Part shown: in pieces, positions 49,576 to 59,233 of the stretch
Numbering within the stretch: the stretch's first letter is position 1
How the letters are laid out: each line of letters begins with the position of its first letter
Assembly: GCF_027947535.2 (NCBI RefSeq)
Contig: NZ_JAAGKO020000018.1
Location: 62,001 to 126,000 of the forward strand
Direction of reading: 5' to 3'
From: Streptantibioticus silvisoli
GTDB taxonomy: Bacteria > Actinomycetota > Actinomycetes > Streptomycetales > Streptomycetaceae
DNA: 64,000 nt
The notes under the pieces: model-generated
Seen by the model: the letters and a program-made list of their open reading frames with translations, nothing else
Databases searched by the model: none
What the model was told of the DNA's origin: nothing
Translations under genes and position numbers: made by a program

Positions 49576-50622
49576 ATGACCATGCAACCCCAGCCGACCG
49601 GCACCGCAGGCGAAACCTCGCTCTCGACGGATCCGGCGGCCGAGACATCACCTGGCACGCCGTCTCCCGGCGGCGCGCCGACCATCACCGGCCGGTCGCC
49701 CGGCCGTGCCGCCTGGGACCGCATCAAGCGCGACCGGGTGTCGATGGCCGCCCTGGTGATCTCGGTGCTCTTCATCCTGGTAGCGATCTTCGCGTCGTTC
49801 ATCGCCAAGCTCGGCGGCTGGGGTCCGATCACCACGGACGGCAAGGCGATCAACCCCGACACGGGCAACTACCCGTACGGGACGCTCGGCGGCATCAGCG
49901 CGCACCACCTGCTCGGGGTGGAGCCCGGTACCGGCTACGACCTGTTCGCCCGCATCGTCTACGGCCTGCGCACCTCGCTGCTGGTGGGCTTCGCCTCGGC
50001 GGTGCTGTCGATCGTGGTCGGCGTCATCGTCGGGCTCGCGGCCGGCTACTTCGGCGGCTGGATCGACAGCCTGCTGTCGCGGATCATGGACCTGATGCTG
50101 GCCTTCCCCCAGCTGCTGTTCATCATCGCGCTGACCCCGGTGCTCCAGAACTCGCTGCAGACCAACATCCACGGCGGGACCAATGAGAACCTGCGCCTGC
50201 TGATCCTGGTGCTGTGCATCTCGGCCTTCGCCTGGGCGTACACGGCCCGCATCGTGCGCGGCCAGGCCCTGTCGCTGCGCGAGCGGGAGTTCGTCGACGC
50301 CGCGCGGATCATGGGCGCCGGCTGGACCCACATCCTGTTCAAGCAGCTGCTGCCGAACCTGTGGGCCCCGATCCTCATCTCCTTCGCCCTCGCGGTGCCG
50401 CAGAACATCACCACCGAGGCCGCCCTGTCCTACCTGGGCGTGGGCGTCGTGCCGCCGAACCCCGACTGGGGCGCGCTGCTGACCGACGCCTCCCAGTACG
50501 CACTTCAGGATCCGGCGTACCTGTTCATCCCCGGCATCCTGCTTCTCGTCCTCGTTCTCTCGCTCAACCTTCTCGGTGACGGCGTACGGGACGCTCTCGA
50601 CCCGCGCGCCAACCGCAGCTGA
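49576..50622 (+). CDS. Oligopeptide ABC transporter permease (OppC/DppC type), operon 1
   Basis: A 348-residue inner-membrane permease. A Thr/Pro-rich cytoplasmic N-terminus (1-50) precedes six membrane helices. The EAA loop that contacts the ATPase is REREFVDAARIMGAGWTHILFKQLLPN, and the C-terminus shows SLNLLGDGVRDALDPR, a DppC hallmark. It is the first gene of a five-gene operon whose order (permease, binding lipoprotein, permease, ATPase, ATPase) equals that of bldKA-E in Streptomyces coelicolor, a permease required for aerial growth. Which of the two operons here is the BldK orthologue cannot be decided. GGGGA lies 9 nt before the ATG. Confidence 0.92.
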   Translation: MTMQPQPTGTAGETSLSTDPAAETSPGTPSPGGAPTITGRSPGRAAWDRIKRDRVSMAALVISVLFILVAIFASFIAKLGGWGPITTDGKAINPDTGNYPYGTLGGISAHHLLGVEPGTGYDLFARIVYGLRTSLLVGFASAVLSIVVGVIVGLAAGYFGGWIDSLLSRIMDLMLAFPQLLFIIALTPVLQNSLQTNIHGGTNENLRLLILVLCISAFAWAYTARIVRGQALSLREREFVDAARIMGAGWTHILFKQLLPNLWAPILISFALAVPQNITTEAALSYLGVGVVPPNPDWGALLTDASQYALQDPAYLFIPGILLLVLVLSLNLLGDGVRDALDPRANRS

Positions 50623-50701
50623 CGCGCCCCACAGCGACGGCCGCGTGGAAACCCGACCGGGTTCTCTCCACGGTCGACATCTCTACAAAGGAGCACTCCT
50701 G

Positions 50702-52366
50702 ATGATGCGCAGGACGCGCACGGCCGCCATCACGGCGACCGCTATCGCGCTGGCTCTGGGGGCCACCGCCTGCGGCGGTTCCTCCGGTGGCAGCGGTGGC
50801 AAGGCCACCAAGGGTGGCACTCTGACCATCCTGAACAAGGCCGACTACGACCACCTCGACCCCCAGCGGACGTACACGACCGAGGGTTCGAGCATGGACA
50901 CCGAGATCGTCCGCGCCCTCACCGGCTGGGACGAGAGCACCTCGACGCCGAAGCTGGTCGGCGACCTCGCCACCAACACCGGTACGCCCACCAAGAACGA
51001 CACGGTGTGGACCTTCCACCTGCGGGCGGGTGTCAAGTTCCAGGACGGCACCACCGTCACCTCGCAGGACGTCAAGTACGGCGTCGAGCGCGCGTTCTCC
51101 GCGGACATCAACGGCGGCCCGCCCTACGCGAGCCAGTGGCTGATCGGCGGCAGCAAGTACAAGGGCCCGTACACCGGCAAGTCGCTGGACTCGATCCAGA
51201 CGCCGGACGCCAGCACCATCGTGTTCAACCTCGACCAGCCGGTGGCCGACTTCAACGAGACCACCGCCATGCCGGGCTGGTCCGCGGTGCCCAAGGCGCA
51301 CGACACCGGTGCGACCTACGACACGCACGTGTGGTCCGACGGGCCGTACATGATGAAGTCGTACACCAAGAACAAGGAACTCGTCCTCGTTCGCAACCCG
51401 TACTGGTCGCAGAAGACCGACCCGCTGCGGCAGCAGAACGTGAACGAGATGGACGTCAAGTTCGGTATGGACGAGGCGGCCATCGACAACCTGCTGAAGT
51501 CGGACAGCGGCTCCGCGCAGACGTCGATCCAGCAGTGGCCGATCGCCGGCTCCGACCTGGCCGGCATCAACGGTGACAAGGCGCTGGCCTCGCGTTACTA
51601 CAAGATCCCCGCGCCGGGCATCAACTACCTGACGCTGAACGTCAACCGCATCAAGGACATCCGGGTGCGCAAGGCGATCGAGTACGCGATCGACAAGACC
51701 GCCGTCCGCGGTGCCTTCGGCGGCGAGGCCTACGGTGCCTACGCCACCACCATGCTGAACCCGGGCATGGGCGGCTACAAGCAGTACAACGAGTACAGCA
51801 GCAACCCGGCCGGTGACGTCACCAAGGCCAAGGCGCTGATGTCCCAGGCCGGCAACCCGAAGCTCACGCTGTCGGTCGCGGTGGAGAACACCCCGACCCA
51901 GGAGCACGCGGGCGACGCCATCGCCAACTCGCTGGCCCGCATCGGCATCAAGGTCAACGTCTCGCCGATCGACGCCTCGACGTACTTCAGCACCCTGGAC
52001 AACACCAAGAACCAGTACGACATGGCGTGGATGGACTGGATCGCGGACTGGCCGAACGCCTCCACCGTGCTCCCGGTCCTCTTCGACGGCCGCCAGATCA
52101 AGGCGAACCCGCTGTCGAACCAGGACATCTCGTACCTGAACGACCCGGCCATCAACTCCGGCTTCGACAAGGCCGCCAAGATGACCGACATCAACACCCG
52201 GAACGCCGCCTACGGCGCGCTGGACCAGCAGATCCTGAGCCAGGCCTCGGTCGTGCCGCTCATGTACATGAGCTTCACCGAGCTGTCCGGTTCCAAGGTC
52301 GGCGGCGTGATCAACGACCCGATCCTGGCGGAGCCGAGCCTGGCGCACGTCTTCCTCAAGTCCTGA
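50702..52366 (+). CDS. Oligopeptide-binding lipoprotein (SBP family 5), operon 1
   Basis: A 554-residue extracellular solute-binding protein. The lipobox LGATAC puts the lipidated Cys at 24, after a basic MMRRTRTA start. The mature part is Gly/Ser-rich and then typical family 5: LDPQRTYTTEG, LVGDLATNTGTP, WTFHLRAGVKFQDGTTVTSQDVKYGVER. It should capture peptides outside the membrane and deliver them to the permeases. ATG 50702 is chosen because AAGGAG lies 8 nt upstream; the AGGAG sits in a short AGGAGCACTCCT palindrome. A strong hairpin follows the gene. Confidence 0.94.
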   Translation: MMRRTRTAAITATAIALALGATACGGSSGGSGGKATKGGTLTILNKADYDHLDPQRTYTTEGSSMDTEIVRALTGWDESTSTPKLVGDLATNTGTPTKNDTVWTFHLRAGVKFQDGTTVTSQDVKYGVERAFSADINGGPPYASQWLIGGSKYKGPYTGKSLDSIQTPDASTIVFNLDQPVADFNETTAMPGWSAVPKAHDTGATYDTHVWSDGPYMMKSYTKNKELVLVRNPYWSQKTDPLRQQNVNEMDVKFGMDEAAIDNLLKSDSGSAQTSIQQWPIAGSDLAGINGDKALASRYYKIPAPGINYLTLNVNRIKDIRVRKAIEYAIDKTAVRGAFGGEAYGAYATTMLNPGMGGYKQYNEYSSNPAGDVTKAKALMSQAGNPKLTLSVAVENTPTQEHAGDAIANSLARIGIKVNVSPIDASTYFSTLDNTKNQYDMAWMDWIADWPNASTVLPVLFDGRQIKANPLSNQDISYLNDPAINSGFDKAAKMTDINTRNAAYGALDQQILSQASVVPLMYMSFTELSGSKVGGVINDPILAEPSLAHVFLKS

Positions 52367-52383
52367 CACCCACCTGAAGTGAT

Positions 52384-52414
52384 GCCCCGCCGGCGGTCCG
52401 ACCGCCGGCGGGGC
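52384..52414 (+). terminator. Intercistronic stem-loop after the binding-protein gene, operon 1
   Basis: Arms 52384-52396 and 52402-52414 pair perfectly over 13 bp with a 5-nt loop, 17 nt after the stop. Since the next gene follows in the same direction without an evident promoter, it probably acts as an attenuating or mRNA-stabilising hairpin. Confidence 0.75.
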
Positions 52415-52506
52415 GCTTCCCCACCATCGTCACCTGAGCGCAGACCATTTCCCGCGGTCCACAGCGAGAGGGAGGCGGACCGGGCAGCAGCCGGGTCCCA
52501 GCACCA

Positions 52507-53499
52507 ATGTTTCGTTACCTGATTCGACGCCTGCTGGCAGCGGCCGTCATCCTCGTGGTGATCAGCATGGTCACCTTCTTCATCTTCTTCGCGCTGCCCA
52601 ACGACCCCGCGCTGCTGGCCTGTGGGAAGACCTGTTCTCCCAACCGCCTCCTGGAGATCCGGCATTCGCTGGGCCTCGACAAGAGTCTGGCCATGCAGTA
52701 CTGGGAGTTCTTCAAGGGGCTCTTCATCGGTCGCAACTACGGCGACCAGAGCGTGTCCATCCATTGCAGCGCACCGTGCCTGGGCATGTCCTTCCAGACC
52801 GACACCCCGGTGATGACCACCCTGCTCGGCGCCTTCCCGGCCGACCTGTCGCTGGCCCTGGGCTCCGCGGTGATCTTCCTGATCCTCGGTGTCGGCCTCG
52901 GTGTGATCGCGGCCATCCGCAAGGGCAGGTTCGCCGACAAGTTCGCCGTCGGCGCCGCGCTGTTCGGCGTGTCACTGCAGAGCTACTTCGTCGGCCTGAT
53001 CCTGATGTGGGCGCTGGTCGACAAGTGGAACCTGCTGCCGTCGCCCAACTACACGTCGCTGACCGACGACCCGGGCCAGTGGTTCACCGGCCTGATCCTT
53101 CCGTGGGTCACGCTGGTCGTGCTCTACCTGGCGCTGTACACCCGGCTCACCCGCTCCTCCATGCTGGAGGTCATGGGTGAGGACTACATCCGCACCGCCC
53201 GTGCCAAGGGCCTGTCGTCGCGTACCGTCATCTTCAAGCACGGTCTGCGCGCCGCCATCACCCCGATCGTCACGATCTTCGGCATGGACTTCGGCGCCCT
53301 GATCGGCGGTTCCGCGGTCATCACCGAATCGGTGTTCGGCATCAACGGCATCGGCAAGCTCGCGGTGGACTCGGTGACCAACTCCGACGAACCGGTCATC
53401 CTGGGGACGACCCTGTTCGCCGCGGCGTTCATCGTGCTCGCCAACGTCGTGGTCGACCTGGTCTACGGGCTCATCGACCCCCGCGTCCGCCTCTCCTGA
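52507..53499 (+). CDS. Oligopeptide ABC transporter permease (OppB/DppB type), operon 1
   Basis: A 330-residue permease with six helices. It begins MFRYLIRRLLAAAVILVVIS and has the long outer loop with DPALLACGKTC and KSLAMQYWEFFKGL typical of DppB. The EAA motif is LEVMGEDYIRTARAKGLSSRTVIFKHGLRAA, and the end is VDLVYGLIDPRVRLS. No Shine-Dalgarno is close to the ATG (GGGAGG is about 35 nt away), so expression may depend on upstream translation or on RNA structure. The two Cys-rich loops (CGKTC, CSAPC) are also present in operon 2. Confidence 0.93.
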   Translation: MFRYLIRRLLAAAVILVVISMVTFFIFFALPNDPALLACGKTCSPNRLLEIRHSLGLDKSLAMQYWEFFKGLFIGRNYGDQSVSIHCSAPCLGMSFQTDTPVMTTLLGAFPADLSLALGSAVIFLILGVGLGVIAAIRKGRFADKFAVGAALFGVSLQSYFVGLILMWALVDKWNLLPSPNYTSLTDDPGQWFTGLILPWVTLVVLYLALYTRLTRSSMLEVMGEDYIRTARAKGLSSRTVIFKHGLRAAITPIVTIFGMDFGALIGGSAVITESVFGINGIGKLAVDSVTNSDEPVILGTTLFAAAFIVLANVVVDLVYGLIDPRVRLS

Positions 53500-53555
53500 A
53501 GAAACCGTCCGGCGCGGGCCGGGCAACCGGCCCCCCGTCGACCAAGGAAGTCCCA

Positions 53556-54626
53556 GTGGCCCTCGAAATCTCGCCGCAGTCCGCGGACGGCAGCACGCCG
53601 TCCTCCTTCCTCGATGTGCGGGATCTGCGCGTGCACTTCCCGACCGAGGACGGCCTCGTCAAGTCCGTGGACGGCGTGTCCTTCACGCTGGAGAAGGGCA
53701 AGACCCTCGGCATCGTCGGTGAGTCCGGTTCCGGCAAGTCGGTGACCTCGCTCGCGCTGCTCGGCCTGCACAAGAACTCCCGCGCCCGGGTCTCCGGCGA
53801 GGTCTGGCTGGACGGGCAGGAGCTGGTCAACCTCTCCGAGGGGGAGATGCGCAGCCTGCGCGGCAGCAAGGTGTCCATGATCTTCCAGGACCCGCTGTCG
53901 GCACTGCACCCGTTCTACTCGGTGGGCAGCCAGATCGCCGAGGCGTACCTGGTGCACCACAAGGTCTCCAAGAAGGAGGCCCGCGAGCGCTCGGTGGAGA
54001 TGCTCAAGCGGGTCGGCATCCCGCAGCCGGAGCGCCGCTACCGCGACTACCCGCACCAGTTCTCCGGCGGTATGCGCCAGCGCGCCATGATCGCCATGTC
54101 GCTGGTGTGCGACCCCGAACTGCTGATCGCGGACGAGCCGACCACCGCGCTCGACGTGACGGTCCAGGCCCAGATCCTCGACCTCATCCGCGACCTGCAG
54201 GAGGAGTTCGGCTCCGCGGTCATCATCATCACCCACGACCTCGGGGTGGTCGCGGAGATCTCCGACGACATCCTGGTGATGTACGGCGGCCGCCGCGTGG
54301 AGTACGGCACCGTCCAGGACGTGCTGGAGCACCAGGAGCACCCCTACACCTGGGGCCTGATGCAGTCCATGCCGCACCTGTCCGGCGACGTCACCCAGCG
54401 GCTGAACCCCATCAAGGGCAGCCCGCCCAGCCTGATCAACCTGCCGGGCGGCTGCGCCTTCAACCCCCGGTGCGAGTTCCGGGACCGTGTCCCGGGCGAT
54501 CGCTGCCTGACCGAGCGGCCCGAGCTGCTGCCGGTGCTGGGCAGTGACAAGCACATCGCGGCGTGCCACCTCGACGCCGACGGCAAGGCCGAGATCCGCG
54601 GTACCGCTGACAAGGCAGTGAAGTGA
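53556..54626 (+). CDS. Oligopeptide ABC transporter ATPase (OppD type), operon 1
   Basis: A 356-residue ABC ATPase. Walker A is GESGSGKS (55-62), the signature FSGGMRQR, and Walker [13 protein letters not shown]. The C-terminal Oligo_HPY domain has [10 protein letters not shown], then GDRC and AACH cysteines; OppD/DppD-type proteins are reported to bind a [4Fe-4S] cluster there. GTG start with AAGGAAG 6 nt upstream. Its stop overlaps the next ATPase start (GTGA). Confidence 0.94.
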   Translation: MALEISPQSADGSTPSSFLDVRDLRVHFPTEDGLVKSVDGVSFTLEKGKTLGIVGESGSGKSVTSLALLGLHKNSRARVSGEVWLDGQELVNLSEGEMRSLRGSKVSMIFQDPLSALHPFYSVGSQIAEAYLVHHKVSKKEARERSVEMLKRVGIPQPERRYRDYPHQFSGGMRQRAMIAMSLVCDPELLIADEPTTALDVTVQAQILDLIRDLQEEFGSAVIIITHDLGVVAEISDDILVMYGGRRVEYGTVQDVLEHQEHPYTWGLMQSMPHLSGDVTQRLNPIKGSPPSLINLPGGCAFNPRCEFRDRVPGDRCLTERPELLPVLGSDKHIAACHLDADGKAEIRGTADKAVK

Positions 54627-55783
54627 CGGCGGCGGACGAACAGGAGCATGTCGTGAGCACCACCAAGTCGATCGCCGGGCAGCGGCCGGCGCCGGCCGCC
54701 GAGTCCTCCGGCGAGAACCTTCTCGAGGTCACGGGCCTGGAGAAGCACTTCCCGATCCGGCAGGGCATCGTCTTCCAGCGCCAGGTCGGCGCGGTACGGG
54801 CGGTGGACGGGCTGGACTTCGCGGTCCGGGCCGGCGAGTCGCTGGGCCTGGTCGGCGAGTCCGGCTGCGGCAAGTCCACCACCGGACGGCTGGTGACCCG
54901 GCTGCTGGAGCCGACCGCGGGCAAGGTCGTCTTCGACGGTGAGGACATCACCCACAAGCCGGTCGTGAAGATGCGCGAAGCCCGGCAGAACCTCCAGATG
55001 ATCTTCCAGGACCCGTACTCGTCGCTGAACCCGCGGCACACGGTCGGCACGATCGTCGAGACCCCGATGCGGCTGAACGGCATCAACCCGCCGCAGGGCC
55101 ACAAGCGGCGGGCCCAGGAGCTGCTGGAGATCGTCGGTCTCAACCCGGAGCACTACAACCGGTACCCCAACGAGTTCTCCGGCGGCCAGCGGCAGCGCAT
55201 CGGCGTGGCCCGCGCGCTGGCGCTCAAGCCCAAGCTGATCGTGGCCGACGAGCCGGTCTCCGCGCTGGACGTCTCCATCCAGGCGCAGGTGGTCAACCTG
55301 CTCCAGGACCTCCAGCGCGAGATGGGCATCGCGTTCCTGTTCATCGCGCACGACCTGGCGGTGGTCCGGCACTTCTCCGAGCGCGTCGCGGTGATGTACC
55401 TCGGCAAGATCGTCGAGGTCGGCGACCGCACGGCGATCTACGAGCGCCCCCGGCACCCGTACACCCACGCGCTGCTGTCGTCGGTGCCGGAGGTCGTGCC
55501 CGGCTCGGAGAACCGCGAGCGCATCCGGCTGGCCGGTGACGTCCCGTCGCCGATCAACCCGCCGTCCGGCTGCCGGTTCCGCACCCGGTGCTGGAAGGCG
55601 CAGGACAAGTGCGCCACCGAGGAGCCGCCGCTGGTCCGCCTGGAGGGCAACGGCGACGGTCACCTGACCGCCTGCCACTTCCCCGAGGAGCCGACCATCG
55701 CCTCCCGCGGCGAGGACATCGTCCTGGACCCGGCGCTCGCCGCCCTGGAGGAAGCCCGCCGGCAGAGCGACACCGGGGTGTGA
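54623..55783 (+). CDS. Oligopeptide ABC transporter ATPase (OppF type), operon 1
   Basis: A 386-residue ABC ATPase. Walker A is GESGCGKS (78-85), the signature FSGGQRQR, Walker [13 protein letters not shown], and the C-terminal Oligo_HPY cysteines are CRFRTRC, DKC and ACHFP. It forms the heterodimer with the OppD-type subunit. The start at 54623 overlaps the previous stop; an in-frame GTG at 54653 has a better Shine-Dalgarno (AGGAG, 6 nt) and would remove ten residues. A perfect terminator follows, ending operon 1. Confidence 0.93.
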   Translation: MTAADEQEHVVSTTKSIAGQRPAPAAESSGENLLEVTGLEKHFPIRQGIVFQRQVGAVRAVDGLDFAVRAGESLGLVGESGCGKSTTGRLVTRLLEPTAGKVVFDGEDITHKPVVKMREARQNLQMIFQDPYSSLNPRHTVGTIVETPMRLNGINPPQGHKRRAQELLEIVGLNPEHYNRYPNEFSGGQRQRIGVARALALKPKLIVADEPVSALDVSIQAQVVNLLQDLQREMGIAFLFIAHDLAVVRHFSERVAVMYLGKIVEVGDRTAIYERPRHPYTHALLSSVPEVVPGSENRERIRLAGDVPSPINPPSGCRFRTRCWKAQDKCATEEPPLVRLEGNGDGHLTACHFPEEPTIASRGEDIVLDPALAALEEARRQSDTGV

Positions 55784-55804
55784 CCTCCGGGCCCGCCCGA
55801 GCCC

Positions 55805-55839
55805 GACAGCCCGCGTCCGTGCACCGGACGCGGGCTGTC
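55805..55839 (+). terminator. Perfect 15-bp terminator after operon 1
   Basis: Arms 55805-55819 and 55825-55839 with a 5-nt loop, 22 nt after the stop. The next 350 nt (55840-56210) show no gene; GGCCGGCG words recur near 55950-56000. Confidence 0.85.
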
Positions 55840-56211
55840 GCGCGTTCGCGGGCGGCTTCGCCGCAGGTCCGGACCGGGCCGTCGCGCGTCCACCGGCCGT
55901 GCGCCGGACCGCCGTCGGGGGCCGCGCCGCCGCCCCCGGGGAACGCGAAAGCGGCCGGCGGCAGACCGGCCGGCGACCCCCGAGGGGATCGCCGGCCGGT
56001 CGACGGCACCCGCACGGCCGTACAACCACCATGGTGCGGGCGGCACATGGCGCGGCGGCTACGGTCGAGTTGCCGGGACGTTACGGCGTTTGACACCGGT
56101 TCATGACCAAATGCCGGACCGGGCTTTCGGGTGTCAAGCACGCCTGAGCTGCGATCTGTGCACCTTTCGCTCAAGAAAAGGGTGACCGGGCAACCAGCCG
56201 CTCTGCGCCTC

Positions 56212-56241
56212 TTGACTGCGCATGACATAAATTGCCACAGT
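56212..56241 (+). promoter_or_regulatory. Possible promoter of oligopeptide operon 2
   Basis: TTGACT (56212-56217), 18 nt containing CATGACATAAATTGC, then CACAGT (56236-56241). The -10 is weak but the -35 and the local AT content are good. The ATG follows 61 nt later. Confidence 0.4.
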
Positions 56242-56302
56242 CCGCTGAGTCGACGGCACTTTTGAACGGTGCTGTTTCCCAGGGCGCGGAGGGCCGAAGC
56301 GG

Positions 56303-57325
56303 ATGAGCGTTCCAACCCAGGCGGCCGGCCGTCCCGAGCCGGCGGCCGGCGGCGCGGCGGACGGCCAAGGCGGGCCCGGCCGGGCCCGGTTCGCCGGGCG
56401 GTCGCCGCGCCAGCTGGCCTGGGCGCGGTTCCGGCGCGACAAGGTCGGGGTGGTCTGCGCGTTCGTCGTGCTGCTCTACCTTCTGATCGCGGCCTGCGCG
56501 CCGCTGATCACCAAGCTGTACGGCGAGAACGCGTACACGCTCTACGGCCAGGACGACAACCTGCTCAACTCCTTCGGCATGCCGGTCAAACCGAACGGCG
56601 GCATGGACGGCACGCACTGGTTCGGCGTCGAACCGCTGCTGGGGCGCGACGTGTTGGCGCTGCTGGTCTACGGCATCCGCACCTCGCTGGGCATCGCGGT
56701 GTGCGTGACCGTGCTGTCGGTGGTGGTGGGCGTGGCGGTGGGCCTGGTGCAGGGCTACCTGGGCGGCCGTACGGACTACGTGGTGGGCCGGGCGTCGGAC
56801 CTGATGATGGCCTTCCCGCAGCAGCTGTTCTTCATCGCGTTCACCCCGGTCATCGTGGCGCTGTTCGTCAAGCCCGGTGGCCAGGAGCCGACCTGGATCC
56901 GGTTCACCGCCCTGGTGCTGGTGCAGTTCGTGCTGGGCTGGATGGCGCTGGGCCGGCTGGTGCGCTCCCAGGTGCTGGGCCTGCGCGACCGCGAGTACGT
57001 CGAGGCGGCCCGGCTGGCCGGCGCCTCCTCGGTGCGGATCCTGCGTCAGGAACTGCTGCCCAACATCTGGTCCACGGTGCTGGTGCAGGCCACCCTGCTG
57101 CTGCCGGTCAACGTCACGGCGGAGGCGGGCCTTTCCTTCCTCGGCGTCGGGATGCAGACCCCGACCCCCGACTGGGGGCTGATGTTCCAGGACGCGTCGC
57201 GGTACTTCCAGTCCGACATCACCTACATGTTCTTCCCCGGCATCGCGATGGTCGTCTTCGTGGTCGCCTTCAACCTGCTCGGGGACTCGGTCCGGGACGC
57301 GCTCGACCCCAGGACCGTCCGGTGA
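56303..57325 (+). CDS. Oligopeptide ABC transporter permease (OppC/DppC type), operon 2
   Basis: A 340-residue permease paralogous to the one at 49576. After a Gly/Ala-rich N-terminus come six helices. The EAA loop is LRDREYVEAARLAGASSVRILRQELLPNIW, and the end is FNLLGDSVRDALDPRTVR. An outer loop differs from operon 1 (GENAYTLYGQDDNLLNSFG against TTDGKAINPDTGNYPYG), so substrate range may differ. GGAGGG lies 9 nt before the ATG. Confidence 0.92.
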   Translation: MSVPTQAAGRPEPAAGGAADGQGGPGRARFAGRSPRQLAWARFRRDKVGVVCAFVVLLYLLIAACAPLITKLYGENAYTLYGQDDNLLNSFGMPVKPNGGMDGTHWFGVEPLLGRDVLALLVYGIRTSLGIAVCVTVLSVVVGVAVGLVQGYLGGRTDYVVGRASDLMMAFPQQLFFIAFTPVIVALFVKPGGQEPTWIRFTALVLVQFVLGWMALGRLVRSQVLGLRDREYVEAARLAGASSVRILRQELLPNIWSTVLVQATLLLPVNVTAEAGLSFLGVGMQTPTPDWGLMFQDASRYFQSDITYMFFPGIAMVVFVVAFNLLGDSVRDALDPRTVR

Positions 57326-57374
57326 CACCCGGGACGGCACGCGTGTCCGGTCCCTCAGGCGACAGGCGGGAATC

Positions 57375-59141
57375 ATGAGATTGCGAAACGCACGGTACGC
57401 GGCGGTCCTGGCGGCGGGGGCGCTGTCCCTGACCGCGTGCAGCGCCGGGGGCGGCGGCGGTCCGGCCGCCGACAGCGGTGCGAAGGCCGCGGCGGACACC
57501 ATCACGGTGGGCACCGCCGCCGACTCCGTGGGACCGGCCACCCCGGTGCCGGGTGCGAAGAAGGGCGGCACGGTCTACGACCTGGAGCAGGAGGGCATCA
57601 ACCACCTGGACCCGGCGCAGGCGTACACGCAGGAGACGATGATCGTCAGCCAGCTGTTCGCCCGGACGCTGACCGGCTACCGGATCGACCCGAAGACCGG
57701 CGCGACCAAGCTGGTCGGCGACCTGGCCACCGACACCGGTGAGCCCTCCGACGGCGACCGCACCTGGACGTTCCACCTGAAGTCCGGCCTGAAGTGGCAG
57801 GACGGCACGGCGATCACCAGCGACCAGGTCAAGTACGGCTTCGAGCGGCTCTACGCGAGCTTCGAGACCGAGGGCCCGTCGTACGTGCAGACCTGGCTGT
57901 CGGGCACCGACTTCCGCAAGGCGTACCAGGGCCCCTACGGCGGCAAGTCGCTGCCGGACTCGTCGATCGCCACGCCGGACAGCAAAACCGTGGTCTTCCA
58001 CTTCCTGGCCCCGCACTCCGACGCGCCGTACGCGATGGCGCTGCCGGACGCCGGTCCGGTGCTGAAGTCGAAGGACACCAGGACCGGTTACGACAACGCG
58101 CCGTTCTCCGACGGGCCGTACAAGATCCAGCACTACGACTCCGGCAAGGAGCTGGTGCTGAACCGCAACCCGTACTGGGACGCCAAGAGCGACCCGATCC
58201 GGCAGGCCTACCCCGACACCTGGGACCTCCAGCTGGACATCTCGCAGCTGAACCTGACGCAGCGGCTGATGGCGGAGTCCGGGCAGGACAAGGACGCGCT
58301 CGCGCTGGTGGCGCCGGCCGACCCGTCGCAGACCGAGGTCATCGCCACCGACCCGGCGAAGTACAAGTCCCGGCTGGTCAGCCAGTACCAGCCGTACGTC
58401 GAGGTGTTCAACCTCAACACCTCGCGGATCAAGGACGTCAAGGTCCGGCAGGCGATCGCCTACGCGATGCCGATCAAGCAGGTGCAGACCGCGCTGGGCG
58501 GCTCCCCGCAGGGCGACCTGGGCACCAGCCTGATCGGCCCGACGGTCGCCGGCCACCAGGCCAGCGACCCGTTCGGCAAGCTGGCCACCCCGCAGGGCGA
58601 CCCGGCGAAGGCCAAGCAGCTGCTGGCGGCGGCCGGGGTCAAGCACCTGACGCTGACCTTCGCGTACCGCAACGAGGACCGCTGGCAGACGGTGGCCCGC
58701 ACGCTGCAGAACGCGTTCTCCAAGGCCGGGATCGACCTGCGGCTCAAGGCGGTCGACGCCACGTCCTGGTACTCGCAGATCTCGAAGGTCGACAACCCCT
58801 ACGACATCTACGTCACCAGCTGGAGCGCCGACTGGCCGTCGGCGAGCACCGTCATCCCGCCGACCATGGACGGCCGGCTGCTGGCGGACGGCGACCCGGA
58901 CTACTCGCACCTCGACGACAGCCACGTCAACAGCGAGATCGACCGGATCAACAAGATCACCGACCTCAAGCAGCAGGCCGCCCAGTGGCAGGCGCTGGCG
59001 ACCGACATCATCAAGAACGACACCCCGGTCGTCCCCTACCTGTACGACAAGTACTACAACGTGTACGGCGACGGTCTCGGCGGCGTCACCTACAACACCC
59101 CGCTGGGCACCATCAACCCCGGCTCGGTCTACGTGAAGTGA
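57375..59141 (+). CDS. Oligopeptide-binding lipoprotein (SBP family 5), operon 2
   Basis: A 588-residue family 5 solute-binding lipoprotein. The lipobox ALSLTAC gives Cys22. A longer Gly/Ala linker follows than in operon 1 (to about 65). Family blocks: LDPAQAYTQETM, LVGDLATDTGEP, WTFHLKSGLKWQDGTAITSDQVKYGFERL. It is clearly paralogous to the protein at 50702 but differs in the pocket-forming second half. GGCGGGAA precedes the ATG. A stem-loop follows the gene, as in operon 1. Confidence 0.94.
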   Translation: MRLRNARYAAVLAAGALSLTACSAGGGGGPAADSGAKAAADTITVGTAADSVGPATPVPGAKKGGTVYDLEQEGINHLDPAQAYTQETMIVSQLFARTLTGYRIDPKTGATKLVGDLATDTGEPSDGDRTWTFHLKSGLKWQDGTAITSDQVKYGFERLYASFETEGPSYVQTWLSGTDFRKAYQGPYGGKSLPDSSIATPDSKTVVFHFLAPHSDAPYAMALPDAGPVLKSKDTRTGYDNAPFSDGPYKIQHYDSGKELVLNRNPYWDAKSDPIRQAYPDTWDLQLDISQLNLTQRLMAESGQDKDALALVAPADPSQTEVIATDPAKYKSRLVSQYQPYVEVFNLNTSRIKDVKVRQAIAYAMPIKQVQTALGGSPQGDLGTSLIGPTVAGHQASDPFGKLATPQGDPAKAKQLLAAAGVKHLTLTFAYRNEDRWQTVARTLQNAFSKAGIDLRLKAVDATSWYSQISKVDNPYDIYVTSWSADWPSASTVIPPTMDGRLLADGDPDYSHLDDSHVNSEIDRINKITDLKQQAAQWQALATDIIKNDTPVVPYLYDKYYNVYGDGLGGVTYNTPLGTINPGSVYVK

Positions 59142-59146
59142 CCCGC

Positions 59147-59193
59147 CACCGGGTCCGGCCGTCCCGCCCGGGGCGGCCGGCCCCGGCCCGGTG
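59147..59193 (+). terminator. Intercistronic stem-loop after the binding-protein gene, operon 2
   Basis: CACCGGG (59147-59153) pairs with CCCGGTG (59187-59193), and inside CCGGCC (59155-59160) with GGCCGG (59175-59180). It lies just after the stop codon and 40 nt before the next gene. Confidence 0.6.
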
Positions 59194-59233
59194 ACCGGTC
59201 CCTTCGCCCGTTCCCCAGGGGAGACCCCCACCC

